Positions 38,266 through 47,129 are shown, counted from the stretch's first letter. The stretch: DNA of 64,000 bases from Kaustia mangrovi (GCF_015482775.1 NZ_CP058214.1:2532501-2596500), one strand, 5' to 3'. Numbers and translations are program-made. Notes: generated by a model not told the origin, from the sequence alone.

Positions 38266-39131
38266 TAACCGTACGCGTCCGTCAGGTTGGAGCGGACGAA
38301 ATCCTCCATCCGCCGGATCATGTCCGGGGGAAAGCTTTCCAGATAGCCGCCGACCTTGCCCGACCGGACCTTGAAACTGTCGGGATTGCCGGGGTCCCTC
38401 GGGCGCAGCCGGCTGCTCTTGTAGTAGCCGGATGCCTCCTTCTCCTTGAGCTGTTCGAAGGCGGTGAACGCGACAGCCTCGCAAAGCTCGTCCTCGGATG
38501 CCTCCAAGCCCAGAAAGCTCATGAGGCGGCCCAGCGTCTCGACGGGCCTGGCGTGGAAGTCCTCGTAGCGCAGCAAGAGGAAACGGTCGATGGACTGGCG
38601 GGCCTGGTGCCAGGCATTCAGGAAGGACACGATGGAGGCCAACCCGCCATTGGGCTTCCAGACGAAGTCGTCGAGCTCGTGGCCGTATGAGAAATGATGT
38701 CCCCTGAACCTTGCGTGATAATAGCGCGACACCACGACATCGAGCGGGTTCCTCGCCAGAAAGACGGTCTTCTTCGAGGCGTATCTCGTCCTGTCGTGGC
38801 CAAACTCCTCCGGCTTGCGCGAGGCGTCGCCGTCATGGGTGAAGAGGATCCTGGGGATTTCCGCATTCCTGCGGTGAAAATCGTCGAATTCGAGGAGGAG
38901 GCCATCGGGCAGGCCGTAGCGCCGCTGATAGACCCTGGAGATCATGGCGCGCACCCAGGTGCGCCCGCTCTTGGGATAGGACACGAACACCGCGTCCGCC
39001 CTCATGAACCGCCACGCCTCGCGCACCGCGCGTATCCCCTCGCGTCCGAACCGGTTGGGGCGGATCCTGAAACGGGGTCCGCCGTCGAACCGTGTCGGCA
39101 ACCGGTCGTCGGTGAGGGTTTCGTTCGTCAT
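38253..39131 (-). CDS. Sulfotransferase family protein
   Basis: A 292-residue PAPS-dependent sulfotransferase. The 5'-phosphosulfate loop is YPKSGRTW at residues 52-59 and the 3'-phosphate site is RNPLDVVVSRYYH near residues 127-139. A C-terminal FKVRSGKVGGYLESF matches the RKGxxGDWK-like motif of cytosolic aryl sulfotransferases. The acceptor (lipid, sugar or small molecule) is unknown. Sulfotransferases are uncommon in bacterial core genomes. This one lies downstream of and on the same strand as a sensor kinase, 121 bp away. Confidence 0.88.
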   Translation of the reverse strand: MTNETLTDDRLPTRFDGGPRFRIRPNRFGREGIRAVREAWRFMRADAVFVSYPKSGRTWVRAMISRVYQRRYGLPDGLLLEFDDFHRRNAEIPRILFTHDGDASRKPEEFGHDRTRYASKKTVFLARNPLDVVVSRYYHARFRGHHFSYGHELDDFVWKPNGGLASIVSFLNAWHQARQSIDRFLLLRYEDFHARPVETLGRLMSFLGLEASEDELCEAVAFTAFEQLKEKEASGYYKSSRLRPRDPGNPDSFKVRSGKVGGYLESFPPDMIRRMEDFVRSNLTDAYGYLRA

Positions 39132-39252
39132 CGATCTGGGTCCTGGCGGAAAGGGGGTGAAACCGGCATACGCGGACCCGCGTCGCGGGGGACGCCGATG
39201 CCTGCGGATGCAACAACCGCTTTCCGCTTAAACCCCGAAGCTGACAGCAACC

Positions 39253-40608
39253 TTACATCGCGCGCCGGCGATCCGGACCGGGCGCCAGGCGAAGGGTGAA
39301 GACGGCCCCGCCATTCGCCCGGTCGGTGACGGTCACGCTGCCCCCATGGAGCTCGGCGCATTCCTTCACGATGGCGAGGCCGAGACCAGCGTCCGATGCG
39401 CGAACCTTCGCGCCGCGGTGGAAGCGCTCGAAGATTTCCGCGCGCTCCGCCTCCGCGATTCCCGGGCCCTCGTCGGACACCTCGACCGTGCCATCCTCGC
39501 AAACGCGGACGCCGACCTGGCTTCCCGGCGGCGTATGGACGAGCGCGTTCTCGATGAGATTGGTCAGGGCCGTCCGGATGGCCGGATCGTTTCCCCGGAT
39601 CACGACCGGATCGGACGTTCCCGCAAGCGCCAGCGTCCGGTCCTGTGCGATGGCGAGCGGCGCGAGCTCGCTGATGACATCGACGGCGATGGCGCGCAGG
39701 TCCACATCGCCGTCGAGACTGTCCGGGGAGAGCTCGAGCCGGGCCATGGCAAGGAGCTGCTCGACCAGCCGGTTCATCCTCTGCACATCCCTGGAGAGGG
39801 CATCGAGGCCCTGCCGGTCCTCGAGCGATTCGAGCCTGGCCGTCAGCACGGCCAGCGGAGTCCTGAGCTGATGGGCGGCTTCCGCCGTGAGGCGGCGCTG
39901 GGCGGCAAAGCCCTCCTCGAGCCGGTTGAGCGCGCGGTTGAAGGCGGTGACGAGCGGCTGGACGTCGCGCGGCAGGTCCGTCTCCGACAGTCTGAGCGAC
40001 AGCGTACCCGGCTCGATCCGCGCGGCCTCCGCCGAGATCCGCTTCAGCGGCGCAAGGCCGTTGCGGATGGTCGCCAGCGAGATGACGATCGCGATCGCCA
40101 GCACCGGCACGAGCCAGGTGATGGCGATCATCAGGAACTGCTCGCTGAAGGAGTCGATCAGCAGCTCGCTGCCGCTTTCGGTCACGACGATCGTGAACCC
40201 GTCCTTCTCCAGGCGGTAGCCGCGGATCGTCCGCTCGCCGAGATCGAACTGGAAGATGCCCTCCCGACCGTCCCTGACGCGGTCGCCGACCATGTCGGCC
40301 GCGGCCGGAGAGGAAAAGAAGACCAGCGGGCCCTCCGGCGCGTAGATCACATAGAGATAGGCATTGCCGCCATCGGCATAGGCCTCGCGGATCCGCCGGG
40401 GCAGGTCGAGGACGGCCGTCTGCCCGTCCGTCTCCAGATCGGCGGCGATGTCGGTCGCCAGATCCCGAAGCATGTTGTCGCGGATCGTGTCGATGACCGG
40501 GCCGGTATACATCGCGAAGACGAGGACGGAGAGGGCGAAGCAGGCAATGAAGGCCACCGCGATGCGCCAGCCGACGCGCCAGCCGAGCGAGGAGAGCGGC
40601 CTCATCAT
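39253..40608 (-). CDS. Sensor histidine kinase of a two-component system
   Basis: A 451-residue membrane kinase. A first helix at residues 15-35, a periplasmic sensor region (about 36-158) and a second helix (160-180) lead to HAMP. The phospho-accepting histidine is H246 in AEAAHQLRTPL. The ATPase domain has the N-box LIENALVH, the G1 box DEGPG and the G2 box GLGLAIV. The layout resembles QseC/TctE-type kinases. Its start overlaps the stop of the response regulator gene upstream, so the pair is co-translated. The signal is unknown. Confidence 0.92.
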   Translation of the reverse strand: MMRPLSSLGWRVGWRIAVAFIACFALSVLVFAMYTGPVIDTIRDNMLRDLATDIAADLETDGQTAVLDLPRRIREAYADGGNAYLYVIYAPEGPLVFFSSPAAADMVGDRVRDGREGIFQFDLGERTIRGYRLEKDGFTIVVTESGSELLIDSFSEQFLMIAITWLVPVLAIAIVISLATIRNGLAPLKRISAEAARIEPGTLSLRLSETDLPRDVQPLVTAFNRALNRLEEGFAAQRRLTAEAAHQLRTPLAVLTARLESLEDRQGLDALSRDVQRMNRLVEQLLAMARLELSPDSLDGDVDLRAIAVDVISELAPLAIAQDRTLALAGTSDPVVIRGNDPAIRTALTNLIENALVHTPPGSQVGVRVCEDGTVEVSDEGPGIAEAERAEIFERFHRGAKVRASDAGLGLAIVKECAELHGGSVTVTDRANGGAVFTLRLAPGPDRRRAM

Positions 40609-41282
40609 CGCCCGGCATCCAGCAGGATATAGCCGACGCCGCGGACCGTATGGATCTCGATGTCGGCCCCGGCCCGGGCAAGGCGCTTGCGAAGGCGGTG
40701 CATGTTGACCTCCACAGCGTTCGACTCGATCTCCTCGCCGAAGCCGTAGAGATCGCTCTCCATCGCGTCCTTGAGGACCACCTTGCCCGCCCGCCGCATC
40801 AGCATCTCCAGCATGGCGAGCTCCCGGCGGGGAACGGTGAGGCCGGCGCCGTCGACCCGGACCTCTCGGGAGGCGAGCTCGATGCGGACATTGCCGCAGG
40901 CCAGGGCGGGGCCGAGCATGTCGCCCGGCCGGCGCAGCAGCGCATTGACCCGCGCGACCAGCTCGCTCATGTGGAACGGTTTCAGGAGATAGTCGTCGGC
41001 GCCCGCATTGAGGCCCGCGACCCGGTCCTCGATGGCATCGCGCGCCGTCAGGATGATGATGGGCGTCTTGATGTCGCGGGCACGCAGGTCGCGCAAGAAG
41101 TCGATGCCGTTCCCGTCCGGCATGCCCAGATCGAGGATGATGCAGCCATAGTGCACCGCCCGCATCGCGGCGCGGGCATCGCCGAGGGTGCCGACGCCGT
41201 CTATGGCGGTGCCGGCCTTGCGGAAGGCCTCGACAACGAGGCCGGCAAGCTCCGGTTCGTCTTCGACTTCCAGAATGCGCAT
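40605..41282 (-). CDS. OmpR-family response regulator
   Basis: A 225-residue regulator with a receiver domain (acidic pocket E7/D8, phosphorylated D51 in IILDLGMPDG, and K in LLKPFHM) and a winged-helix DNA-binding domain ending EVNMHRLRKRLARAG and VRGVGYILL. It is QseB/TctD-like. The start ATG 41282 gives the standard MRILEVEDEP. An upstream in-frame ATG at 41309 would add nine residues and has purines immediately before it, so the start is not certain. It works with the downstream kinase. Confidence 0.92.
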   Translation of the reverse strand: MRILEVEDEPELAGLVVEAFRKAGTAIDGVGTLGDARAAMRAVHYGCIILDLGMPDGNGIDFLRDLRARDIKTPIIILTARDAIEDRVAGLNAGADDYLLKPFHMSELVARVNALLRRPGDMLGPALACGNVRIELASREVRVDGAGLTVPRRELAMLEMLMRRAGKVVLKDAMESDLYGFGEEIESNAVEVNMHRLRKRLARAGADIEIHTVRGVGYILLDAGR

Positions 41283-41464
41283 CGCGGACCAGGGTTCAGA
41301 TGAGCGCATACCCCCTTGCCGGCGGCAGCTTCCCTCACGATGGAGCCATGCCCGGCGAAGTCAAGATGTCACGGGGTCCGCCGGCACGGGCAACATGGAT
41401 ACCGGGCGCACGGCCGGTATCGACGCCGACGCCACCATGTCCCTGCGATCTTCTGGAGGAAAAT

Positions 41465-41539
41465 TGGAGCGGGCGATGAGATTCGAACTCACGACCCCAA
41501 CCTTGGCAAGGTTGTGCTCTACCCCTGAGCTACGCCCGC
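41465..41539 (-). tRNA. tRNA-Gly (anticodon GCC)
   Basis: A 75-nt tRNA read on the minus strand. Acceptor stem GCGGGCG/CGCCCGC, D-arm GCTCAGGGGTAGAGC, and anticodon stem-loop AACCTTGCCAAGGTT with GCC at 41507-41505 are all present. The T-arm carries GTTCGAATC and the CCA end is encoded. It decodes GGC/GGT glycine codons, which dominate this GC-rich genome. Confidence 0.97.
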
Positions 41540-41667
41540 ATCCGGGTAAGGCCGGCAGGCTTCCGCGCCGCCAGCGGCGGTGTTATTGCGCATCGTCGCG
41601 GCAAATGCAATAGGGTGTTTTCACCAGACGCGACGCCATGACGAAAAATTCCGGGAGCAAGGCGCGA

Positions 41668-42189
41668 ATGCCCGCAACACGCAGCGATCTGTTCGCCCGT
41701 CTCGCCGAGCTGGGGATCGAGACCGAAACCGCCGAGCACGAGCCCGTCTTCACCGTGGAGGAAGCCCGCAAGCTGCGCGGCGAGATTCCCGGCGGGCACT
41801 GCAAGAACCTGTTCCTCAAGGACAAGAAGGGGAATTTGTGGCTCGTGGTCGCGCTGGAGGATGCGCGAATCGATCTCAAGGGCCTGCCGGCCATCATCGG
41901 CTCGGGACGCCTGTCCTTCGGCAAGCCGGACCTGCTGAAGGAGGCGCTCGGGATCGAGCCCGGCTCGGTCACCCCCTTCGCGATCGTCAACGACACCGAC
42001 AACCGGGTCACCGTCGTCCTCGACAAGGCCATGATGGAGGAGCCGCTGCTCAACTATCATCCGCTCGGCAACGACGCCACGACCACCATCCAGGCGGACG
42101 ATCTCGTCGCCTTCATCCGATCGTGCGGACACGAGCCGCACATACTGCCCGTCAGCGAGGGCTTGAGCGAGCCGGCGCAAGGATTGTAA
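41668..42189 (+). CDS. YbaK/EbsC-domain aminoacyl-tRNA editing protein (ProXp-like)
   Basis: A 173-residue stand-alone homologue of the prolyl-tRNA synthetase editing (INS) domain. The conserved lysine lies in GGHCKNLFLKDKKGNLWLVV, followed by GSGRLSFGKPDLL and TPFAIVND. Such proteins hydrolyse mischarged tRNA-Pro (for example Ala-tRNA-Pro in ProXp-ala). The substrate specificity here is not certain. ATG 41668 gives the usual MPATRSDLF start and follows AAGG. An in-frame ATG at 41638 would add ten basic residues. Confidence 0.85.
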   Translation: MPATRSDLFARLAELGIETETAEHEPVFTVEEARKLRGEIPGGHCKNLFLKDKKGNLWLVVALEDARIDLKGLPAIIGSGRLSFGKPDLLKEALGIEPGSVTPFAIVNDTDNRVTVVLDKAMMEEPLLNYHPLGNDATTTIQADDLVAFIRSCGHEPHILPVSEGLSEPAQGL

Positions 42190-42255
42190 TCAGGCCCCCA
42201 GCGGGCCATCTTAGGGCTCGGAAAGCGCCGAAATTCTAAAAGGATGGCATTCACC

Positions 42256-43182
42256 ATGGACACACCGATCATCGGCGGCGGAAACGGCGCCGCCCCGGGC
42301 GCGGCGGACGACCTCGTCAAGGACAGCGACACGGCGCATTTCATGGCCGACGTGATCGAGGCCTCCGCGAAGGTCCCGGTCATCGTGGATTTCTGGGCCC
42401 CATGGTGCGGCCCCTGCAAGCAGCTCGGCCCGGCGCTGGAGAAAGCGGTCACGGCGGCCGGCGGCGCGGTGAAACTGGTCAAGATCGATGTCGACCAGAA
42501 CCAGGAACTCGCCGCGCAGATGCGCATCCAGTCGATCCCGGCGGTCTATGCCTTCGTCAACGGCCAGCCGGTGGACGGCTTCATGGGCGCGCTGCCGGAA
42601 AGCCAGATCAAGGCGTTCATCGACCGCCTCACCGACGGGCAGGGCGGCGCATCAGACGAGATCGACGCTCTCGTCGAGGCCGGCCAGAACGCCTTCGCCG
42701 ACAACAACATCGCCGGTGCCGCGCAGGCCTTCGCCCAGGCGCTGCAGATCGACCGGGAGAACACGGCCGCCATTGGCGGGCTCGCCAAGTGCCAGATCGC
42801 CAGCGGCGAGCTCGACCGCGCGGAGGCGACCCTCACGCTCACGCCACCCTCGCGCCAGAACGATCCGGAGATCGTCAGCGCCCGCGCGGCGCTGGAGCTT
42901 GCCGCAACGCCCGTCGATAACAGCGAGATCGGCCGGCTCGAGGCGGTCATCGCCGACAATCCCGGCGACCACCAGAGCCGCTACGACCTCGCCATCGCCC
43001 TCAACGCCGCCGGGCGGCGCGAGGAGGCGCTCGACCATCTGCTCCACATTGTGGGCAAGGACCGGGGGTGGAACGACGAGGCGGCGCGCAAGCAGCTTCT
43101 CAAGCTGTTCGAGGCCTGGGGGCCGAAGGACGAGCTGACGCTCGCCGGCCGGCGCCGGCTGTCCTCGCTCCTGTTCTCGTGA
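42256..43182 (+). CDS. Thioredoxin-TPR co-chaperone, YbbN/CnoX type
   Basis: A 308-residue protein with an N-terminal thioredoxin domain whose WCGPC active site is at residues 50-54. About 180 residues of helical TPR-like repeats follow (QNAFADNNIAGAAQAFAQAL and onward). YbbN/CnoX proteins hold oxidised or unfolded clients and pass them to GroEL or DnaK. The intact CxxC suggests this one also reduces disulfides. ATG 42256 was preferred because AAAAGGA then sits about 11 bp upstream. ATG 42244 would leave no spacing. It heads a four-gene operon. Confidence 0.9.
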   Translation: MDTPIIGGGNGAAPGAADDLVKDSDTAHFMADVIEASAKVPVIVDFWAPWCGPCKQLGPALEKAVTAAGGAVKLVKIDVDQNQELAAQMRIQSIPAVYAFVNGQPVDGFMGALPESQIKAFIDRLTDGQGGASDEIDALVEAGQNAFADNNIAGAAQAFAQALQIDRENTAAIGGLAKCQIASGELDRAEATLTLTPPSRQNDPEIVSARAALELAATPVDNSEIGRLEAVIADNPGDHQSRYDLAIALNAAGRREEALDHLLHIVGKDRGWNDEAARKQLLKLFEAWGPKDELTLAGRRRLSSLLFS

Positions 43183-43203
43183 CGATGGCGCCGTAGGCGG
43201 ACC

Positions 43204-43887
43204 ATGGGCCTGGTCGACCGGTACAGGACCGTTGCGGATCTCGATGCGCGGATACCGATCTTTCCGCTCGGGGGCGCGCTTCTCCTGCCGCGCGGGCAGT
43301 TGCCGCTCAACATCTTCGAGCCGCGCTATCTCGCCATGGTCGACCACGCGCTCGCCGGCAGCCGCATCGTCGGCATGGTGCAGCCCGACGGCGAGGAGGC
43401 GCTCGCGCTCCAGGACGACCCGTCGGCCAAGCCGGATGTCTATGCGGTCGGATGCGCCGGGCGCATCACCGCCTATGTCGAGACGCCGGACAATCGCCGC
43501 CAGATCACGCTGACCGGCATATGCCGGTTCGAGATCGCCGCCGAACCGTCCTGCGACTGGCCGTTCCGGATGGCGGAGGTCGATTACGGCCGCTTTGCCG
43601 GCGACCTGACGCCGGGAGCCGGCCAGGAGGCGGTGGACCGCGAGCGCGTGCTGGCAATCTTCCGCAGCTATCTCGACGCGAATGGCCTCAAGGCCGACTG
43701 GAGCGAGATCGAGCGCACGACCACCGAATCGCTCGTGAACACGCTGTGCATGATCAGCCCCTATGCGCCGAGCGAGAAGCAGGCGCTGCTCGAGGCGGAA
43801 GACCTCAAGACCCGGGCCGAGATCCTGGTGACATTGACGGAGATGGCGCTGGCCGGCGGCGGCGGATCGCCCCCGCCGCTCCAGTAA
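43204..43887 (+). CDS. LON substrate-binding-domain protein
   Basis: A 227-residue protein consisting only of the N-terminal (LAN) domain of Lon protease: [20 protein letters not shown], then [14 protein letters not shown], without the AAA+ or peptidase domains. The function of stand-alone LAN proteins is unclear. Substrate or adaptor binding is inferred from the fold. It lies 21 bp downstream of the YbbN-type thioredoxin gene, supporting a shared proteostasis role. Confidence 0.9.
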   Translation: MGLVDRYRTVADLDARIPIFPLGGALLLPRGQLPLNIFEPRYLAMVDHALAGSRIVGMVQPDGEEALALQDDPSAKPDVYAVGCAGRITAYVETPDNRRQITLTGICRFEIAAEPSCDWPFRMAEVDYGRFAGDLTPGAGQEAVDRERVLAIFRSYLDANGLKADWSEIERTTTESLVNTLCMISPYAPSEKQALLEAEDLKTRAEILVTLTEMALAGGGGSPPPLQ

Positions 43888-43909
43888 CCCAGCGCGGAGG
43901 ACAGCCGAC

Positions 43910-44155
43910 ATGACGACGACAAGCGACGGAGACGCGGACCGGGACAGTGGCGCATCGAGGCCCGCGGGCCACACGGTCGACCCCAAGCTTCTGGAGATCC
44001 TGGTCTGCCCCGTGACCAAGACCACCCTCGTCTATGACCGCGAGCGCCAGGAGCTCGTCTCCAGGGCGGCAGGGCTGGCCTATCCCATTCGCGACGGTAT
44101 TCCGATCATGCTGCCCGAAGAGGCGAGAGAGCTCGGCGATGACGAACGGGACTGA
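43910..44155 (+). CDS. Trm112 family protein (YcaR-like)
   Basis: An 81-residue protein of the Trm112/YcaR family. After a variable 25-residue N-terminus it reads [20 protein letters not shown] and then [19 protein letters not shown]. The usual zinc-binding CPxC is CPVT here, so the second cysteine is lost, as I recall in many alphaproteobacterial members. Trm112 in eukaryotes activates methyltransferases. The bacterial role is unproven. The 3' end overlaps the next gene by 17 bp. Confidence 0.88.
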   Translation: MTTTSDGDADRDSGASRPAGHTVDPKLLEILVCPVTKTTLVYDRERQELVSRAAGLAYPIRDGIPIMLPEEARELGDDERD

Positions 44156-44510
44156 AGACCGGCCCTGGCCGAGCGAACTGCGCCTGAAGGACGCCGGTGC
44201 ACGGCTCGCCGTCACCTATGACAGCGGCGACGTGCACGAGCTCAGCGCGGAGTTCCTGCGCGTGGAAAGCCCGAGCGCGGAGGTCAAGGGCCACGGCCCC
44301 GGCCAGGAGGTGACGGTCGCCGGCAAGGAGAATGTGCGGATCGTCCGGCTGGAGCCGGTCGGCAACTACGCCGTGCGCATCGTGTTCGACGACGGCCATT
44401 CCACCGGCCTCTATTCCTGGGACTATCTCCACAGGATCGGCCGGGAAGCCGACACGCTCTGGGCGCGCTATCTCGAAGCGCTCGACAAGAAGGGCCTCAG
44501 CCGGCGCTGA
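44139..44510 (+). CDS. DUF971 family protein
   Basis: A 123-residue protein with the DUF971 (gamma-butyrobetaine hydroxylase-like N-terminal) fold: [39 protein letters not shown] and the end [16 protein letters not shown]. Related domains occur in iron-sulfur cluster handling proteins, but no function is fixed. ATG 44139 lies inside the trm112-like gene (17-bp overlap), pointing to coupled translation. It is the last gene of the thioredoxin operon. Confidence 0.86.
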   Translation: MTNGTEDRPWPSELRLKDAGARLAVTYDSGDVHELSAEFLRVESPSAEVKGHGPGQEVTVAGKENVRIVRLEPVGNYAVRIVFDDGHSTGLYSWDYLHRIGREADTLWARYLEALDKKGLSRR

Positions 44511-44530
44511 CCCGCAGCGCGACCCGGTCC

Positions 44531-44636
44531 TAGAGCGCATTTCGTGAACCCATGTTCACTCAATGCCCTCCAGTTCTCCGTAGCGCCGCGCTTTCGAACC
44601 GGAAAAGTGGTCTCCACTTTTCCTGAAAGCGCTCTA
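44531..44636 (+). repeat. Palindromic repeat element with 8-bp terminal inverted repeats
   Basis: A 106-bp non-coding element bounded by TAGAGCGC (44531-44538) and its exact complement GCGCTCTA (44629-44636). Inside are two perfect hairpins: GTGAAC-CCAT-GTTCAC (44544-44559), and GGAAAAGTGG-TCT-CCACTTTTCC (44601-44623). It resembles the dispersed palindromic repeats (REP/RPE-like) I recall from Rhizobiales genomes. Its right end provides the TAG stop of the UbiH-like gene. I see no second copy in the window. Confidence 0.8.
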
Positions 44637-45884
44637 CACCGGATCTCCGGCGAGGAGCCGCGGCTGGCTGCCTTCCACGCCGGCGGCCTGGCGCATGAAG
44701 AAGCCCTTGAGCGGGCCGATATGGTCGACCATGGCCAGACCCTGGTCGCGGAGAATGCGCAGGAGCGGATTGTCGTTGGAGAACAGGCGGTTCAGCCCGT
44801 CGGTCATGGCCGCCACCTTCAGCGTGTCGAAGCGCCGCCAGCGCTGATAGCGCTCCAGCGTGTCGAGCGCGCCGTGATCGAGACCGAGCCTGGCCGTCTC
44901 CACCACCTCCTGGGCGAGCGCCGCCACGTCGCGCAGGCCGAGATTGAAGCCGAGACCCGCAAGCGGGTGGAGCACATGGGCGGCGTCCCCGATGAGCGCC
45001 AGCCGGGGCGCCACGTAGTCCTTGGCGACATGCATGGCGAGCGGATAGCTGTGGCGCGGGCCGACGGGCTTCACCGCGCCGAGCCGCCCGCCGAAACGGC
45101 GCTGGAGTTCGCGCGTGTAGCCCTCGTCGTCGAGCGCCATGAGGCGTTCCGCCTCCGCCGCCTTCTCTGTCCAGACCAGCGACGAGTGGTGTCCGCCCGG
45201 AAGCGGCAGGATGGCGAAGGGACCGGCCGGCAGGAACTGCTCCACCGCCACGCCGCCATGGGTGCGCTCGTGCTCGACGGTCGCCACCAGCCCGTTCTGC
45301 TCGTAGGACCAGCCGACCGTCGCAAGCCCCGCGGCCTGGCGCGCGGGCGAGTTGCGGCCGTCGGCGGCCACGACGAGCGGGGCGGCGAGCTCCGTCCCGT
45401 CGGCAAGCCCGATGCGGGCGAGCGCGCCGTCGAAGGCGAAGCTCGATGCCGCCTGGCCCGTCCTCAGCGTGACGCTCGGCGAGGCCGCGATGGTGTCGTA
45501 GAGCGTGCGGTAGAGATGGCGGTTCTCCACCATATGGGCCGACGGCGCGTTCTCGAACGTCGCTTCCTCGAAGCGCAGCAGGACAGGCCGGCCCGTCTCG
45601 TCGAGCCGGCCATCCAGAACCTCGATGCGCTCGATGGGCTGGGCGTTCGGTGCAATCGCGTCCCATACGCCCATGGCGTCGAGCATGCGGCGTGAGCTTT
45701 CCGCAATCGCGGAGGCCCGCCCGTCGGCCTGCGCCGTGGCGAAGCCCTCCGGCGCGCGGGCGTCGACGAGCGCCACCGACAGCGGCGTGCGCGCATGCCG
45801 CCCGGCAAGCGCGACGGCGGCCGCCATGCCGACAAGGCCGGCACCCAGAATGATCGCGTCGTAACGGAGTGGTGAAGCTGCCAT
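44634..45884 (-). CDS. FAD-dependent monooxygenase, UbiH/COQ6 family
   Basis: A 416-residue flavoprotein hydroxylase of the UbiH/UbiF/VisC/COQ6 family, which adds hydroxyls to the ubiquinone ring. The N-terminal dinucleotide motif is AIILGAGLVGMAAAVALAG. The central motif is VVAADGRNSPAR, and the FAD-binding LALIGDAAHVLHPLAGLGFN is diagnostic. Which ring position it hydroxylates cannot be read from sequence. ATG 45884 fits the family start. The stop codon lies inside the terminal repeat of a palindromic element, so the last residues (GDPV) may reflect its insertion. Confidence 0.9.
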   Translation of the reverse strand: MAASPLRYDAIILGAGLVGMAAAVALAGRHARTPLSVALVDARAPEGFATAQADGRASAIAESSRRMLDAMGVWDAIAPNAQPIERIEVLDGRLDETGRPVLLRFEEATFENAPSAHMVENRHLYRTLYDTIAASPSVTLRTGQAASSFAFDGALARIGLADGTELAAPLVVAADGRNSPARQAAGLATVGWSYEQNGLVATVEHERTHGGVAVEQFLPAGPFAILPLPGGHHSSLVWTEKAAEAERLMALDDEGYTRELQRRFGGRLGAVKPVGPRHSYPLAMHVAKDYVAPRLALIGDAAHVLHPLAGLGFNLGLRDVAALAQEVVETARLGLDHGALDTLERYQRWRRFDTLKVAAMTDGLNRLFSNDNPLLRILRDQGLAMVDHIGPLKGFFMRQAAGVEGSQPRLLAGDPV

Positions 45885-46006
45885 GGCCGGATACTCTTTC
45901 ACGGATTGCCCATGGGCACAGTAGTCCCGCCGGCATGTTTTGCGCAACGCGACGTTCTCGCGTAAACAGGCAGGCTCGGAACGGGGCCAATCACGTCGAA
46001 GGGTGT

Positions 46007-46879
46007 ATGCAGGCCATGGCATCGGCGCTGGAGGTGCTTGTCGAAACGCTCGATCTGGAACCGCTGGAGGAGAACCTGTTCCGCGGACGCAGCCCGCAGG
46101 TCGGCTGGCAGCGGGTCTTCGGCGGCCAGGTGATCGGCCAGGCCCTGGTTTCCGCCCTGCGCACCGTGGATGGCGGGCGCACGGTCCATTCGCTCCATGG
46201 CTATTTCATCCGGCCGGGCGACCCCTCGATCCCGATCATCTACGAGGTCGACCGCTACCGCGACGGCAAGAGCTTCACGACCCGCAACGTGGTCGCGATC
46301 CAGCATGGCCACCCGATCTTCACGATGGCCGCCTCCTTCCAGCGGGCGGAGGAGGGGTTCGAGCACCAGATCGCGATGCCGGAGGTGCCGGCGCCGGAGG
46401 ATCTGCCGAGCGAGAAAGAGCTTCTCGCCTCGTTCAGCGACCGGGTGCCGGACAATATCCGCCGTTATTTCTCCCGCGAGCGCCCCATCGAGCTGCGCCC
46501 GGTCATGCGGCGCAACTATATCGAGCCGGAGAAGGCCGATCCGGTGCAGCATGTCTGGATCCGCGCGACCGGCCCCCTGCCGGACGACGCGACGCTGCAT
46601 CAATGCGTGCTCGCCTACGCGTCCGACATGACGCTGCTCGACACCTCCCTCCTGCCGCACGCCCATTCGCTGTTCGATCCGGACATCATGCTGGCGAGCC
46701 TCGACCACGCCTTGTGGTTCCACCGCCCGTTCCGCGCCGACGACTGGCTGCTCTATGCCCAGGACTCCCCGAGCGCCCACGGCGCGCGCGGTTTCAATCG
46801 CGGCTCCGTCTACACCCGCGACGGCACGCTGGTCGCCTCGGTGGCGCAGGAAGGCCTTATTCGTCAGCGCCGATCCTGA
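46007..46879 (+). CDS. tesB: Acyl-CoA thioesterase II
   Basis: A 290-residue double-hotdog thioesterase that cleaves acyl-CoA to free acid and CoA. Family landmarks are RVFGGQVIGQALVSALRTV, the HSLHGYFIRPGDPSIPIIYE segment, and the C-terminal catalytic region LASLDHALWFHRPFRADDWL with the active-site Asp. GAAGG precedes ATG 46007. ATG 46016 is an alternative. It is divergent from the UbiH-like gene with a 122-bp spacer. Confidence 0.92.
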   Translation: MQAMASALEVLVETLDLEPLEENLFRGRSPQVGWQRVFGGQVIGQALVSALRTVDGGRTVHSLHGYFIRPGDPSIPIIYEVDRYRDGKSFTTRNVVAIQHGHPIFTMAASFQRAEEGFEHQIAMPEVPAPEDLPSEKELLASFSDRVPDNIRRYFSRERPIELRPVMRRNYIEPEKADPVQHVWIRATGPLPDDATLHQCVLAYASDMTLLDTSLLPHAHSLFDPDIMLASLDHALWFHRPFRADDWLLYAQDSPSAHGARGFNRGSVYTRDGTLVASVAQEGLIRQRRS

Positions 46880-46897
46880 TTAATTATTAGGCATTTT

Positions 46898-46910
46898 GGG
46901 CATTATGCCC
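46898..46910 (+). terminator. Small hairpin behind tesB
   Basis: GGGCATTATGCCC, a short perfect palindrome followed by TCATTTT. It could be a weak terminator for tesB, or a regulator site ahead of glnK about 90 bp upstream of the sigma-54 promoter. The rest of 46880-47129 is AT-rich with a second imperfect repeat, GATTCC-N12-GGAATC, and no gene. Confidence 0.4.
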
Positions 46911-46998
46911 TCATTTTAAGCGACGCCTTTTCGGGCAGTCGCCTCGTTCGATTCCATAAAATTCTACGGAATCAACTCCTTAGCCGCAAAGATCGAAA

Positions 46999-47015
46999 TT
47001 GGCACGGCCCTTGTA
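46999..47015 (+). promoter_or_regulatory. Sigma-54 (RpoN) promoter of glnK-amtB
   Basis: TTGGCACGGCCCTTGTA matches the -24/-12 consensus TGGCACG-N4-TTGC, with the invariant GG present and a T in place of the C of the -12 GC. It lies 115 bp before glnK, as expected for an NtrC-controlled ammonium-uptake operon. No clear NtrC site is visible upstream. Confidence 0.85.
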
Positions 47016-47129
47016 ATGAACAGGCCGAAGGACGCGGCATGCGCGCGTGGTGGGCGACGGCGAATCCTTCGCCAGGGGCGCGCGACAAACGGCATGAGCT
47101 GCCTTCGACACAGCATCTAGGAGTGGCCG

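Noticed and set aside
43910-44155. Loss of function in the Trm112-like protein because CPxC reads CPVT
   Set aside because: The rest of the family core is intact, and I recall the same substitution in alphaproteobacterial homologues, so it is not evidence of decay.
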